Origin: Candidatus Thermoflexus tengchongensis
Lineage (GTDB): Bacteria; Chloroflexota; Anaerolineae; Thermoflexales; Thermoflexaceae
NCBI GenBank assembly: GCA_016842085.1
Contig: JAEVEX010000067.1
Coordinates: 1-53,196, forward strand
DNA length: 53,196 nucleotides
Direction of reading: 5' to 3'
Notes under the pieces: generated by a model
Database searches by the model: none
Seen by the model: only the letters and a program-made list of their open reading frames with translations
What the model was told of the DNA's origin: nothing
In this document: in pieces, positions 9,663-17,150 of the stretch
How positions within the stretch are numbered: position 1 is the first letter of the stretch
Layout: each line of letters begins with the position of its first letter
Position numbers and translations under genes: made by a program

Positions 9663-10711
9663 GGGAGACCTCCTGATGGAGGATCGTTGGAAAAAGGCCG
9701 GGCGATCTGGCGGAGGAGCGGCCGGAGCTCCTCGGGCGCGATATAAGCCGCCTGGAAGCGGGTAAGGGTCCCGCCCACCACGGCGATGAAATCCCCCTTC
9801 CCCTGCAGGCGCTCCGCGCCCGTCCCCCCGATCCCGGCCGCCACCCGAGCGTCCTCCGCCGAAACCACCCGCCCCACCAGCCGGGCCGGGAAATTGGCCG
9901 TCAGCCGCCCGCCCAGCAGCGCCGCCGTCGGCTTCTGGGTGCAGGCCAGCAGATGGATCCCCGCCTCCCGTCCGCGCTGGGCCAGCCGGGTCAGCAGCTC
10001 CCCCACTTCCCGCCCGCCCTGCTGCACCAGATCCCCCAGCTCATCGATGACGATCAGCAGGCGGGGCGTGAAGATCCCCTCCCGGGAGCGGCGCTCCATC
10101 AGCCGGACGGCTTCCTCCAGGCGGGCCGTTGCCTCGGGCGTCTCCCCCGCAGCGGATGTCCACACATGGGGAAGCTCCCGGAACGCGGCGAAGGCCGTTC
10201 CCTTGGGATCGATGAGGATCAGCATCAGCTGGCCGGGCCGGTGGGCCATCACCAGGCTCACCAGCATCGTCCGCGCCAGCGACGTCTTGCCCGATCCGGT
10301 GGTCCCGGCGATCAGGATGTGGGCGACCTGCGGGCTGGTCAGCCGGATCAACAGCGGCGCCCCGTCGGTGGCCAGCCCCAGGAGGGCGGTGTAAGGCGGA
10401 TAGCGGGGCATCGCCCGGCGGACCTGCTCCATCAGCGGGAGGAAGCGCACCACCTGGGGATCCGGGCGGGGGATCTCCAGCTGCACCACCGGCCCTTCCC
10501 GCTGGATCCGCACGCCGGGCACCCCCAGGGCCAGGGCCAGCTCCTCCGCCAGCCCCTTCAGGCGGGACCACCGGACGCCGGGGGCGGGGACGACCTGGAA
10601 GAGGATGGCGGTCGGTGTGACCCGACCGCCGGTCACCCGCCCGGGCGATCGATGCTGCCAGAGCACCTGTTCCACCAGATCCGCCTGGGCCTCCAGCCAC
10701 CTCCGCTTCAT
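9659..10711 (-). CDS. FtsK/SpoIIIE-like DNA translocase ATPase
   Basis: The 350-residue protein has an FtsK/SpoIIIE motor core. Walker A is AGTTGSGKTS near residue 137. LMLILIDPKGTAFAAF follows. Walker B is LLIVIDELGDLVQQ near residue 220, and HLLACTQKPTAALLGG is the sensor segment. It has no N-terminal membrane domain and no visible gamma (KOPS-reading) domain, so it is shorter than chromosomal FtsK. It sits 36 bases after lexA on the same strand and overlaps the small membrane gene. Being downstream of a LexA box, it may be induced by DNA damage. It could be a plasmid/ICE-type translocase (compare TraB/Tra FtsK-like proteins) or a host DNA-repair motor. Confidence 0.8.
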   Translation of the reverse strand: MKRRWLEAQADLVEQVLWQHRSPGRVTGGRVTPTAILFQVVPAPGVRWSRLKGLAEELALALGVPGVRIQREGPVVQLEIPRPDPQVVRFLPLMEQVRRAMPRYPPYTALLGLATDGAPLLIRLTSPQVAHILIAGTTGSGKTSLARTMLVSLVMAHRPGQLMLILIDPKGTAFAAFRELPHVWTSAAGETPEATARLEEAVRLMERRSREGIFTPRLLIVIDELGDLVQQGGREVGELLTRLAQRGREAGIHLLACTQKPTAALLGGRLTANFPARLVGRVVSAEDARVAAGIGGTGAERLQGKGDFIAVVGGTLTRFQAAYIAPEELRPLLRQIARPFSNDPPSGGLP

Positions 10712-10747
10712 GGGGAACGCCTCCCGGGTTCCTGGGAACGTCCTCGG

Positions 10748-11431
10748 TTATCCTTCCTGAACAACAGTCCCCAGATCCCGCACCGGGCCGAACCGGAACG
10801 CCACCCGCCCCTCCAGCGTCCATATCCGGCGATCCAGACGGATCGGCCGCAGATCCGGATGGGCGGGACGCAGCCAGTAGATCGCCTCGTCCTTCCCGTC
10901 TTTCCGGTTCTTCTGCCCGACCGCCTCGGGCCGCTCGATGATCAGCTCCTTCAGGGTCAGCTGGTTTCGACCGCGCAACCGTACCACCACCAGATCTCCA
11001 GAACGGACCTCGCTCCAGGTCACCGGCTCGATCAGCACCACATCATACGGTTGAATCCCCAGGCCGATCATGGATTCCCCGCGAACCCAGAGGGCGAACC
11101 GGCAACGGCGAGGCACCCAGGCCGCTGGCAGGCGCAGGACCCCCAGATCCTGAGGGATGACCTCCCCCACCTGATCCGGCGGAGAGGCGGGGACCACACC
11201 CTTGAGGGGAATCGATACCGGTGGGGGTGGAAGGGAGACCGGCCGCCAGGTCCGATGCTTTCCGGGTTCGCAGATCACCCGGCCTTCCCGAACCAGCGAG
11301 CGCAGATGATAGAGGGCATGGGAACGGGAGGAGAACCCCATCTGCCGGCGGACCTCTTCCAGGGTAGGGCCGTAGCCATGGGTCTCCCAGTAGGCCTCCA
11401 GATAGCTCAGCAACCGATCCCGGTCCGCCAT
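10748..11431 (-). CDS. lexA: LexA-type SOS repressor
   Basis: The 227-residue protein has an N-terminal winged helix-turn-helix (residues 1-60, PTLEEVRRQMGFSSRSHALYHL) and a C-terminal S24 autoprotease domain. The catalytic Ser is S120 in RGESM and the Lys is K161 in LTLKEL. The usual Ala-Gly cleavage pair is not seen; A82-S83 in VVPASPP is the best placed candidate. LexA represses SOS genes until RecA triggers self-cleavage. The start follows GGAGG. A LexA box lies 15 bases upstream, so it should repress itself and the ftsK-like gene. It is somewhat longer than E. coli LexA (202 residues), with an insert of charged residues near 170-180. Confidence 0.88.
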   Translation of the reverse strand: MADRDRLLSYLEAYWETHGYGPTLEEVRRQMGFSSRSHALYHLRSLVREGRVICEPGKHRTWRPVSLPPPPVSIPLKGVVPASPPDQVGEVIPQDLGVLRLPAAWVPRRCRFALWVRGESMIGLGIQPYDVVLIEPVTWSEVRSGDLVVVRLRGRNQLTLKELIIERPEAVGQKNRKDGKDEAIYWLRPAHPDLRPIRLDRRIWTLEGRVAFRFGPVRDLGTVVQEG

Positions 11432-11445
11432 CGCCGCCTCCGGTT

Positions 11446-11461
11446 TAGAACAAATGTTCTA
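11446..11461 (-). promoter_or_regulatory. LexA (SOS) box
   Basis: TAGAACAAATGTTCTA is an inverted repeat with only the central two bases unpaired. It fits the GAAC-N4-GTTC box of Gram-positive-type LexA. It lies between the -10 element and the lexA start, where bound repressor would block transcription. Confidence 0.85.
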
Positions 11462-11467
11462 ATCAGA

Positions 11468-11496
11468 AGCATAATCCCTCCCGAGGAATTTGTCAA
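11468..11496 (-). promoter_or_regulatory. Sigma-70 type promoter of lexA
   Basis: On the minus strand TTGACA (11491-11496) is followed by a 17-base spacer and TATGCT (11468-11473). Transcription would start near 11460, inside the LexA box. This is among the best-matching promoters in the window. Confidence 0.8.
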
Positions 11497-11572
11497 GAGG
11501 GATCGATGCGGAGGTTGGGACATCCGGTGGGGACACGATTTCGGCGGCCTGCTGGTGGGGCGGCGGAAGCCG

Positions 11573-11592
11573 GGGCGCACGGCCGTGCGCCC
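11573..11592. repeat. Perfect 20-bp palindrome (GGGCGCACGG arms)
   Basis: GGGCGCACGG is followed directly by its reverse complement. It lies in the gap between lexA and cofC, and its core is shared with the imperfect copy at 9122-9144. It could act as a bidirectional terminator, but no T-run follows. Confidence 0.7.
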
Positions 11593-11677
11593 TTCCATTC
11601 GGATCGGCGAAGGCGGATGCCCGGCGTGGCAAGGGCCCTGGAAGGCTGATTTCCCATCGGTGCCTATAGCCGCTGTC

Positions 11678-12277
11678 CTACGGTTTCTGCGCCCGGGCAC
11701 GCCACACTGCCCAGTCCGCCTCGGTGTCCAGGTCGAAGGTCAGGGCTTCGTGGTGAAAGAGGCGCACCGGGAGGCCCCGGGCCTGGGCCTCGGTCTGGAA
11801 CGCCTCCAGGCTCCCCGCGCCGAACCGGAAGGGGATGCCTTCGGGTGGGCGAAGGAGAAGGGCGTTGGTGCCCTGGGCCCGCTGGTCGGGGACCAGCACC
11901 AGGCCCCGATCCGGGAAGCCGGCCTGGAGCAGGGCCCGGATCGCCTCGGGGGTCAGGCGGGGGAGGTCGATGGGGAGGACGCCGATCGCTTCCGCGCCGT
12001 GGCGAACCGCATAACGGCGGGCGGCGGTCAGCGCGCGGTTCAGATCCTCCCATCGGTCGAGATACCCATCCATCCCCATGCTCCGGGCCAGGGCCAGCAC
12101 CCGGAGGTCGGCGCTGATCACCAGGGGATGGACTTCGGGCACCCGGGCGACCACCCGCAGGGTGCGCCGCGTCAGGAGCCACGCCAGGCGGATGCGCGCC
12201 CGGCGCGGAAGCGCATCCGCCAGACGGGACTTCGCCTGCTCCAGCCGTTTCACCGGGATCAGGAACCAGATCTCCAT
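11678..12277 (-). CDS. cofC: 2-phospho-L-lactate guanylyltransferase (F420 synthesis)
   Basis: The 199-residue protein matches CofC. This enzyme activates 2-phospholactate or phosphoenolpyruvate with GTP to start the side chain of coenzyme F420. Visible features are the N-terminal IPVKRLEQAKSRLA nucleotide-binding loop, the metal-binding VLPIDLPRLTP segment, VLVPDQRAQGTNALLLRPP, and the C-terminal LTFDLDTEADW. All are standard for the family. The frame is open further upstream, but ATG 12277 starts the domain precisely. No other F420 biosynthesis gene is in the window. Split-barrel oxidoreductases near 26 kb may use F420. Confidence 0.87.
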   Translation of the reverse strand: MEIWFLIPVKRLEQAKSRLADALPRRARIRLAWLLTRRTLRVVARVPEVHPLVISADLRVLALARSMGMDGYLDRWEDLNRALTAARRYAVRHGAEAIGVLPIDLPRLTPEAIRALLQAGFPDRGLVLVPDQRAQGTNALLLRPPEGIPFRFGAGSLEAFQTEAQARGLPVRLFHHEALTFDLDTEADWAVWRARAQKP

Positions 12278-12344
12278 GCGCTTTACATTCCGGCGGTGGA
12301 CTCCACGGAAGCGATGGCGGATCGGCTGCCCGTGCGGAAAGGGA

Positions 12345-13793
12345 TCAGCGCTGGGTTGCGGGGAGGAAAAGCCGGAAGGGGAAGGGGGTGAAGCGCCACA
12401 CCCCGGCCCGCAGCTCGCCGCTCCATCCACCCAGGATCCAGATCGCGCCGTCCCCCGGCGCGGCGGATAGATTCCGCCACGTCCCGGTGATCGGCGTCTC
12501 GAAGGGCGTCCAGCGATCGGCGCCGGGCTGGTAGCGCTCGTTGAACGCCAGGGGGATCCGCCATCCTCCCCCGATCGCGAAGAGGTAGCCGTCCATCGCG
12601 GTGAGCGCCAGCCCGCCCCGCCCCACGTTCAACGGCGGGCACGGTTCCCAGCGATCGGCGGTGAATCGGTAGCGCTCGCAGGTCGTCAGTTCCCGCTGTC
12701 CGTCGTAGCCTCCCACCACATAGATCGCGTCGCCCAGCAGGGCCGCGGCGGCGAAGGCGCGGGGGGTGGGCATGGGGGACCGGGGCTCCCAGCGCCCTCG
12801 CGCGGGATCCAGCATCCAGACCGTCCCCTGCAGGCGGCGGCCATCCCAGCCTCCGAAGAGATAGAGGCGATCCCCGGCCACGGCCAGGGCATAGGCTGCC
12901 AGCGGCCCCGGCAACGGGGGCCCCTCCGACCAGCGGTCTGCCTCCGGATCGTAAATATCCACCCGATCGATGGGCTGGCCCTGGGGATTGACCCCACCCG
13001 GGATGTAGATCCGATCCCCCAGGGTTCCAGCGGCGGCCGCCGCCACCGGGTAGGGCTTGGGTGCTCCCCGCTGCCAGCGCTCTCTCCGGAGATCGAAGCG
13101 TTCCACCCGATCGGTGATGCCCTCGGGAGCCTCCCCCCCGATCACGATCAGCCAGTCCCGCCAGCGGGCCAGGGCGAAGCGCGCCCGGGGCGTGGGCATC
13201 TGGCTGATCAGCTTCCACCGGGATAGCGCCTCAGCCCGCTCGATGCCCTGGCCGGCCTGATCCCCCTGGAAGATCACGTCGGGCCCTTCCGAACGCGCTG
13301 GCGCAGGCCCCAGCGCCCACGCGATCCCCAGGAGGACAGCGATCAGGAACACGATGGCCTGCCATCGGGGAAAGGCCGCGGGGGCGGATTCCTCTATCAC
13401 CGGAGGGGCGGTCGCCATTGCCGGCGCGGGCTCCGGGGCCTCCTCCGGTGCCGTCGGCGGTTCCCCAGGCGGGAGCGCCTCCTCCCCCTCCTCTTCTTCC
13501 GCTTCTTCTCTGATCACGGGTGGGGAAGGCGTCAGGGTCACCAGCCCGAAGCGGACCGCATACATCGCGGCCTCGGTGCGGGACTGGAGGTTGGTTTTGG
13601 AGAAGATGTTGCGGAGGTGGACCTTCACCGTGTTCTGGCTGATCCCCAGGCGGTAAGCGATCTCCTTGTTGGCCAGCCCCTGGGCCACCAGGCGCAGGAT
13701 CTCCTGCTCCCGATCGGTGAGTCCCGCCTCCTCCGGCGGGATCCATTCCATTCGATGCTCCGGCTGCCACATTTCCGCTTCCATGACGTTCAC
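12345..13793 (-). CDS. LuxR-type HTH, membrane helix and Kelch propeller fusion
   Basis: The 482-residue protein has an unusual order. Residues 20-80 form a LuxR/GerE helix-turn-helix (LTDREQEILRLVAQGLANKEIAYRLG, then NTVKVHLRNIF). An acidic/Pro-rich linker runs from about 95 to 140. One membrane helix (IVFLIAVLLGIAWAL) lies near residue 150. About five or six Kelch-type repeats follow (IVIGGEAPE, YIPGGVNP, YLFGGWDG, YVVGGYDG, FAIGGGW, WILGGW). The predicted topology is cytoplasmic DNA-binding and external sensing, like ToxR-type one-component regulators. The start is GTG 13793 or ATG 13784. The ligand is unknown. Confidence 0.8.
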   Translation of the reverse strand: MNVMEAEMWQPEHRMEWIPPEEAGLTDREQEILRLVAQGLANKEIAYRLGISQNTVKVHLRNIFSKTNLQSRTEAAMYAVRFGLVTLTPSPPVIREEAEEEEGEEALPPGEPPTAPEEAPEPAPAMATAPPVIEESAPAAFPRWQAIVFLIAVLLGIAWALGPAPARSEGPDVIFQGDQAGQGIERAEALSRWKLISQMPTPRARFALARWRDWLIVIGGEAPEGITDRVERFDLRRERWQRGAPKPYPVAAAAAGTLGDRIYIPGGVNPQGQPIDRVDIYDPEADRWSEGPPLPGPLAAYALAVAGDRLYLFGGWDGRRLQGTVWMLDPARGRWEPRSPMPTPRAFAAAALLGDAIYVVGGYDGQRELTTCERYRFTADRWEPCPPLNVGRGGLALTAMDGYLFAIGGGWRIPLAFNERYQPGADRWTPFETPITGTWRNLSAAPGDGAIWILGGWSGELRAGVWRFTPFPFRLFLPATQR

Positions 13794-13902
13794 CGGACCC
13801 CAGATCCGCGAGCGAGCGACGTTCCCGGGCCTCCGCCCGGATCGGTCAACCTGCCCGATGGAAAAGACCCGAGATGATCCAGGGATCCGGTTGTTTCAGT
13901 TT

Positions 13903-13941
13903 CTATTTTGAAGCAAACCGCCCCCAGAGGGGAAGGGGCGG
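13903..13941 (-). terminator. Terminator-like hairpin after the dehydrogenase gene
   Basis: On the minus strand CCGCCCC (complement of 13935-13941) pairs with GGGGCGG (complement of 13918-13924) around a ten-base loop. TTTGCTTCAAAAT follows. It lies between the dehydrogenase stop at 14077 and the LuxR-Kelch start. The T-run is imperfect. Confidence 0.5.
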
Positions 13942-14076
13942 ATCCTGGAGCGGGAAAGCTCCCTGACCTTTCCGAACGCATCCCGGTCTACCTCTGGCTC
14001 ATGGAGCCCTTTCCTGTGGGAAGGTTCTCGGGCAGCGCCCGGGGTTTTCGGTGGATGTGCTGCGGAGCCCATCTCC

Positions 14077-14967
14077 TCACGCCTCGGAGCCCTGAAAGGC
14101 AGGCCAATCCAGCAGCCAGCCGGCGATGGCGGAGTAATCGGCTTCCGCCCAGCCGTGCTCCCGGGCGGCCAGGAACGTTTGCTGGGCCACGGCGGCCAGA
14201 GGCGTGGGGGCCCCGACCTGACGGCCGAACTCCACGATCAGGCTGAGGTCCTTCTCCATCAGGCGCAGGGCGAAGGAGGGCGTGAAATCCCCCTCCACGA
14301 TCTTTCCGCCTTTGTTCCGCTGCGCCGGGGAGATCACCGCCAGATCCTGAAGGATCCCCCACAGCTGTTGCGGAGGGATCCCGGCGCGGGCGCCCAGGGC
14401 GAACGCCTCGCCCAGCGCCTGCATCGCTACGCCCAGGATGAGGTTGACGGCGAGCTTCACTGCACACCCCATCCCGTTGCCGCCCACATAATGAATATTT
14501 CGCCCCAGGATCCGCAGGAGATCCTCAACGGCTTCAAACGCCTCCCGTGGACCCCCGACGAAGATCGTGAGGGCCCCTTCCGTCGCGGGCCCCACGCTGC
14601 CGGAAACCGGGGCGTCGAGCATCCGCACGCCCCGTTGCGCGGCCTGTTCGGCCAGACGTCGGGAGACGGCCGGGGCGATGGTGCTCATATCCACCACGAT
14701 GAGGCCCGGATATGCGCCCTCCAGCACGCCGTTGGGGCCGGCGAGCATGGCCTCGCTGGCGGCGGAATCGGCCAGCATCAGGAAGACCACCTCGCTGGCC
14801 TGGGCGACGGCCCGTGGGGAATCGGCCCAGCGGGCCCCTTCGGCGATCAGGGGTTCCGCCTTCTCCCGGGTGCGGTTGTAGATCGTGAGCCGATGCCCGG
14901 CCCGCAACAGCCGCCGCGCCATCGGCGTTCCCATCCGTCCCAGCCCGATGAATCCCAGCGCTCGCAT
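14077..14967 (-). CDS. Beta-hydroxyacid dehydrogenase, NAD(P)-dependent
   Basis: The 296-residue protein belongs to the 3-hydroxyisobutyrate dehydrogenase / tartronate semialdehyde reductase / glyoxylate reductase family. Visible are the nucleotide loop GFIGLGRMGTPMA, the substrate motif DAPVSGSVGPATEGAL (about 118-133), and the catalytic Lys in GNGMGCAVKLAVN (K171). The C-terminal helical domain includes the KDLSL segment. An NR pair after the second strand (residues 31-32) favours NADP. The exact substrate cannot be fixed from sequence. The start follows CAGGAGG. It appears to be transcribed alone. Confidence 0.85.
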   Translation of the reverse strand: MRALGFIGLGRMGTPMARRLLRAGHRLTIYNRTREKAEPLIAEGARWADSPRAVAQASEVVFLMLADSAASEAMLAGPNGVLEGAYPGLIVVDMSTIAPAVSRRLAEQAAQRGVRMLDAPVSGSVGPATEGALTIFVGGPREAFEAVEDLLRILGRNIHYVGGNGMGCAVKLAVNLILGVAMQALGEAFALGARAGIPPQQLWGILQDLAVISPAQRNKGGKIVEGDFTPSFALRLMEKDLSLIVEFGRQVGAPTPLAAVAQQTFLAAREHGWAEADYSAIAGWLLDWPAFQGSEA

Positions 14968-15032
14968 CGTGAGCCCTCCTGAAGGATTCGGATCCGGAGT
15001 TACGCGATGGATTTCCGCCCCGTAGCATTCTT

Positions 15033-17150
15033 TTATTCCACAGGCGGCAGATCCGCGACCCAGAGGGTGCCATCGGCCCGGAGGAAGAAGAGCCGGCGCC
15101 GCCCCTCATCCACCGCGGCGGCGATCAGATCCTTCAAGCTCTCCCCCCGGATCTGACGGATGAAATCGCCCCGCGGCCCCACCTGGATCAGGCGATCCGG
15201 CTCCAGGATGTAAAGCCAGGGCCGGGGCGCCTGAGGGTCCATGGTCAGGCCCACCGGCTGGCGCACCGGGCTCGGGAGCGCGGGGGCGGGTTGTTCTCGC
15301 AGGGGGAATCCCTCCTCCTCCCGGCCCATCGCGAACGCCCGCACCCGCCCATCCCGATACAGCACGTAGACGTTCTGGTAAACCAGGAAGTCCACCGCCT
15401 CCCCCAGGTCCGTCCGGGGCGAGGTGAAATACGGCTCGGGATCTCCCGTGTAATCGTCCCCGGTCGGGCGCAGCCGCCAGATCTGGCCCCTCTCCCGATC
15501 CAGCACGTAGAGATTCCCCCCATAGAATCGAAGCTGCCCTTCGGTGAGCGGAGGAAGACGGCTGGACACCCATCGGGGGCTCCGGTTGCGGCTTTCCGCC
15601 AGGCCCTGCGCGTGAAGGGCGATCAGGCCGCCGGCGGACCGCCCGCCCTCCGCCCCCGCCCAGGCCAGATCCAGCAGCGCCCCCACCGGATGGCCCTGCA
15701 GGAGCATGCCGCTCCACAGGAGCTCCTGCATGGATTCGCTGAGGAGCGCCCGGTGCACCTCATCGTATCCGATCCAGAGGACGCAGCCTCCGGGGCGCAG
15801 GGCCTCGGAGACGCACCGGCCTTCCCGATCGAGCAGATAAAGCTCGTTGTCCCGCAGGACCAGCCGCCGGAGGCGGCCGGGGGGAAGGCTGGCCAGACGC
15901 ACCGCATGCAGCGGCTGGACGGCCTGATCCAGCCGGTCCAGCTGGCGCTGCGCCTGCTCCTGCAGCGCGGCGGCCTCCGGCAGCGCGGCATATTGCTGCG
16001 CGGTCCGCGCCAGGTCCCGGGCGGCCTCCCAGTGGCGTCGGGCCTCCCCGGGGGCCTGCGCCTGGGCGGCCTGCTCGGCCTCCGCCTGAGCCTGGGCCAG
16101 CAGGCGGTGGGCGATCAGGAGGTTCCGCTGATGGACGTAAACCCCGAAGGTGAGGAGCGCGATCGCCCAGGGCAGGATCCACGCCAGGGTGCGGACCCAT
16201 CCCGGCGCGGTCGGCAGCGAAACGGTGGGTCGTCCCCATCGGGGCATACGGGGAGAAGGCCATCGCGGCCTCGGGAGCCGAAGCCGGCCCGGCGGGAGGA
16301 GCTTCCCGAACGGCCTGCGGGAGGGAGCCGGAGGTACTGAAGGAACCGGAACGGAGGGAACCGGCTCCGGCGGGGGTGCCATGGGCTCCTGCGGGGGAAG
16401 AGGCGCCCGGGTGGGCTCGAGGGCCAGGATGAGGAAGGCCACCGGGTGGGAGACGGTGCGAGCCACCTGGACCTCGATCGCTTCGATGATCAGGGGGAGA
16501 TTCTGGATGCGGGTCAGTGCGATCAGCGCGGCGGGATCCAGGAGCGGGCCGGTTTCCGCATCGGCCACAATCAGCCGGTCCTCCGGTCGCAATCGGACCA
16601 TCCCGTAGTGCAGGGCGATGGCCCGCGCGGCGCCCAGTGCCGAAGGGCTCTCTCCTTCCGGCGTGATCACCTGAACCCCTTCCCGGGTGACATAAGCGGC
16701 CCAGGCCGGCCCGGCCTGGAGCAGGAAGATGGATTCCCCCCGCACCGCGAGCAGGGTGAGGCCGATCTCCCATCGTTCCCCGGGGGCGGCATGGCGGTTT
16801 TGTTCCAGGAGCCAGTGGTTGAACGCGAGGAGGGTTTCCCGGAGGGCAGAAGTCAGGCTGCCAGGGTGGCGGTCGAAGGTGGTCCGCAACAGGCGGATCA
16901 CCTCTTCGAAGGGAAGGGACTTCGGATCGCCGCGAACGGTCAGGACGGCATAGAGCGGCTCCGGCCGCCGGCGCCCCTGGGGAGGCAGCTCCAGCACCAG
17001 CCCTTCTGCTCGTGATCCTCTATACCATCCGGCATGGGCTGCGCGCATGGTTGCGCTTTCCGGGTTCGGAATCGGTTTCCCCAGGGTGCGGGTCACCGAA
17101 GGCGGCCCGCACCCCTCGACTTCGAATCTGGGAAGGTGAAACGGCGTCAT
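15033..17150 (-). CDS. PP2C-like domain, membrane helix and C-terminal propeller-like domain
   Basis: The 705-residue protein starts with a region (about 20-260) reminiscent of PP2C-type phosphatases in spacing and in phrases such as RTLGKPIPN, LLAVRGESIFLLQAGPAWAAYV and LRPEDRLIVADAE. The metal-binding aspartates are not all evident, so it is likely catalytically weak or dead. A Pro-rich linker, a basic patch and one membrane helix (WILPWAIALLTFGVYV, about 335-352) follow. Next come an Ala/Gln-rich coiled segment and a C-terminal domain with repeated LYLLDREGR and LYVLDRERGQIWRL units, probably a beta-propeller. Its ATG overlaps the stop of the upstream protease gene (ATGA), so the two products probably work together. 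Confidence 0.6.
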   Translation of the reverse strand: MTPFHLPRFEVEGCGPPSVTRTLGKPIPNPESATMRAAHAGWYRGSRAEGLVLELPPQGRRRPEPLYAVLTVRGDPKSLPFEEVIRLLRTTFDRHPGSLTSALRETLLAFNHWLLEQNRHAAPGERWEIGLTLLAVRGESIFLLQAGPAWAAYVTREGVQVITPEGESPSALGAARAIALHYGMVRLRPEDRLIVADAETGPLLDPAALIALTRIQNLPLIIEAIEVQVARTVSHPVAFLILALEPTRAPLPPQEPMAPPPEPVPSVPVPSVPPAPSRRPFGKLLPPGRLRLPRPRWPSPRMPRWGRPTVSLPTAPGWVRTLAWILPWAIALLTFGVYVHQRNLLIAHRLLAQAQAEAEQAAQAQAPGEARRHWEAARDLARTAQQYAALPEAAALQEQAQRQLDRLDQAVQPLHAVRLASLPPGRLRRLVLRDNELYLLDREGRCVSEALRPGGCVLWIGYDEVHRALLSESMQELLWSGMLLQGHPVGALLDLAWAGAEGGRSAGGLIALHAQGLAESRNRSPRWVSSRLPPLTEGQLRFYGGNLYVLDRERGQIWRLRPTGDDYTGDPEPYFTSPRTDLGEAVDFLVYQNVYVLYRDGRVRAFAMGREEEGFPLREQPAPALPSPVRQPVGLTMDPQAPRPWLYILEPDRLIQVGPRGDFIRQIRGESLKDLIAAAVDEGRRRLFFLRADGTLWVADLPPVE

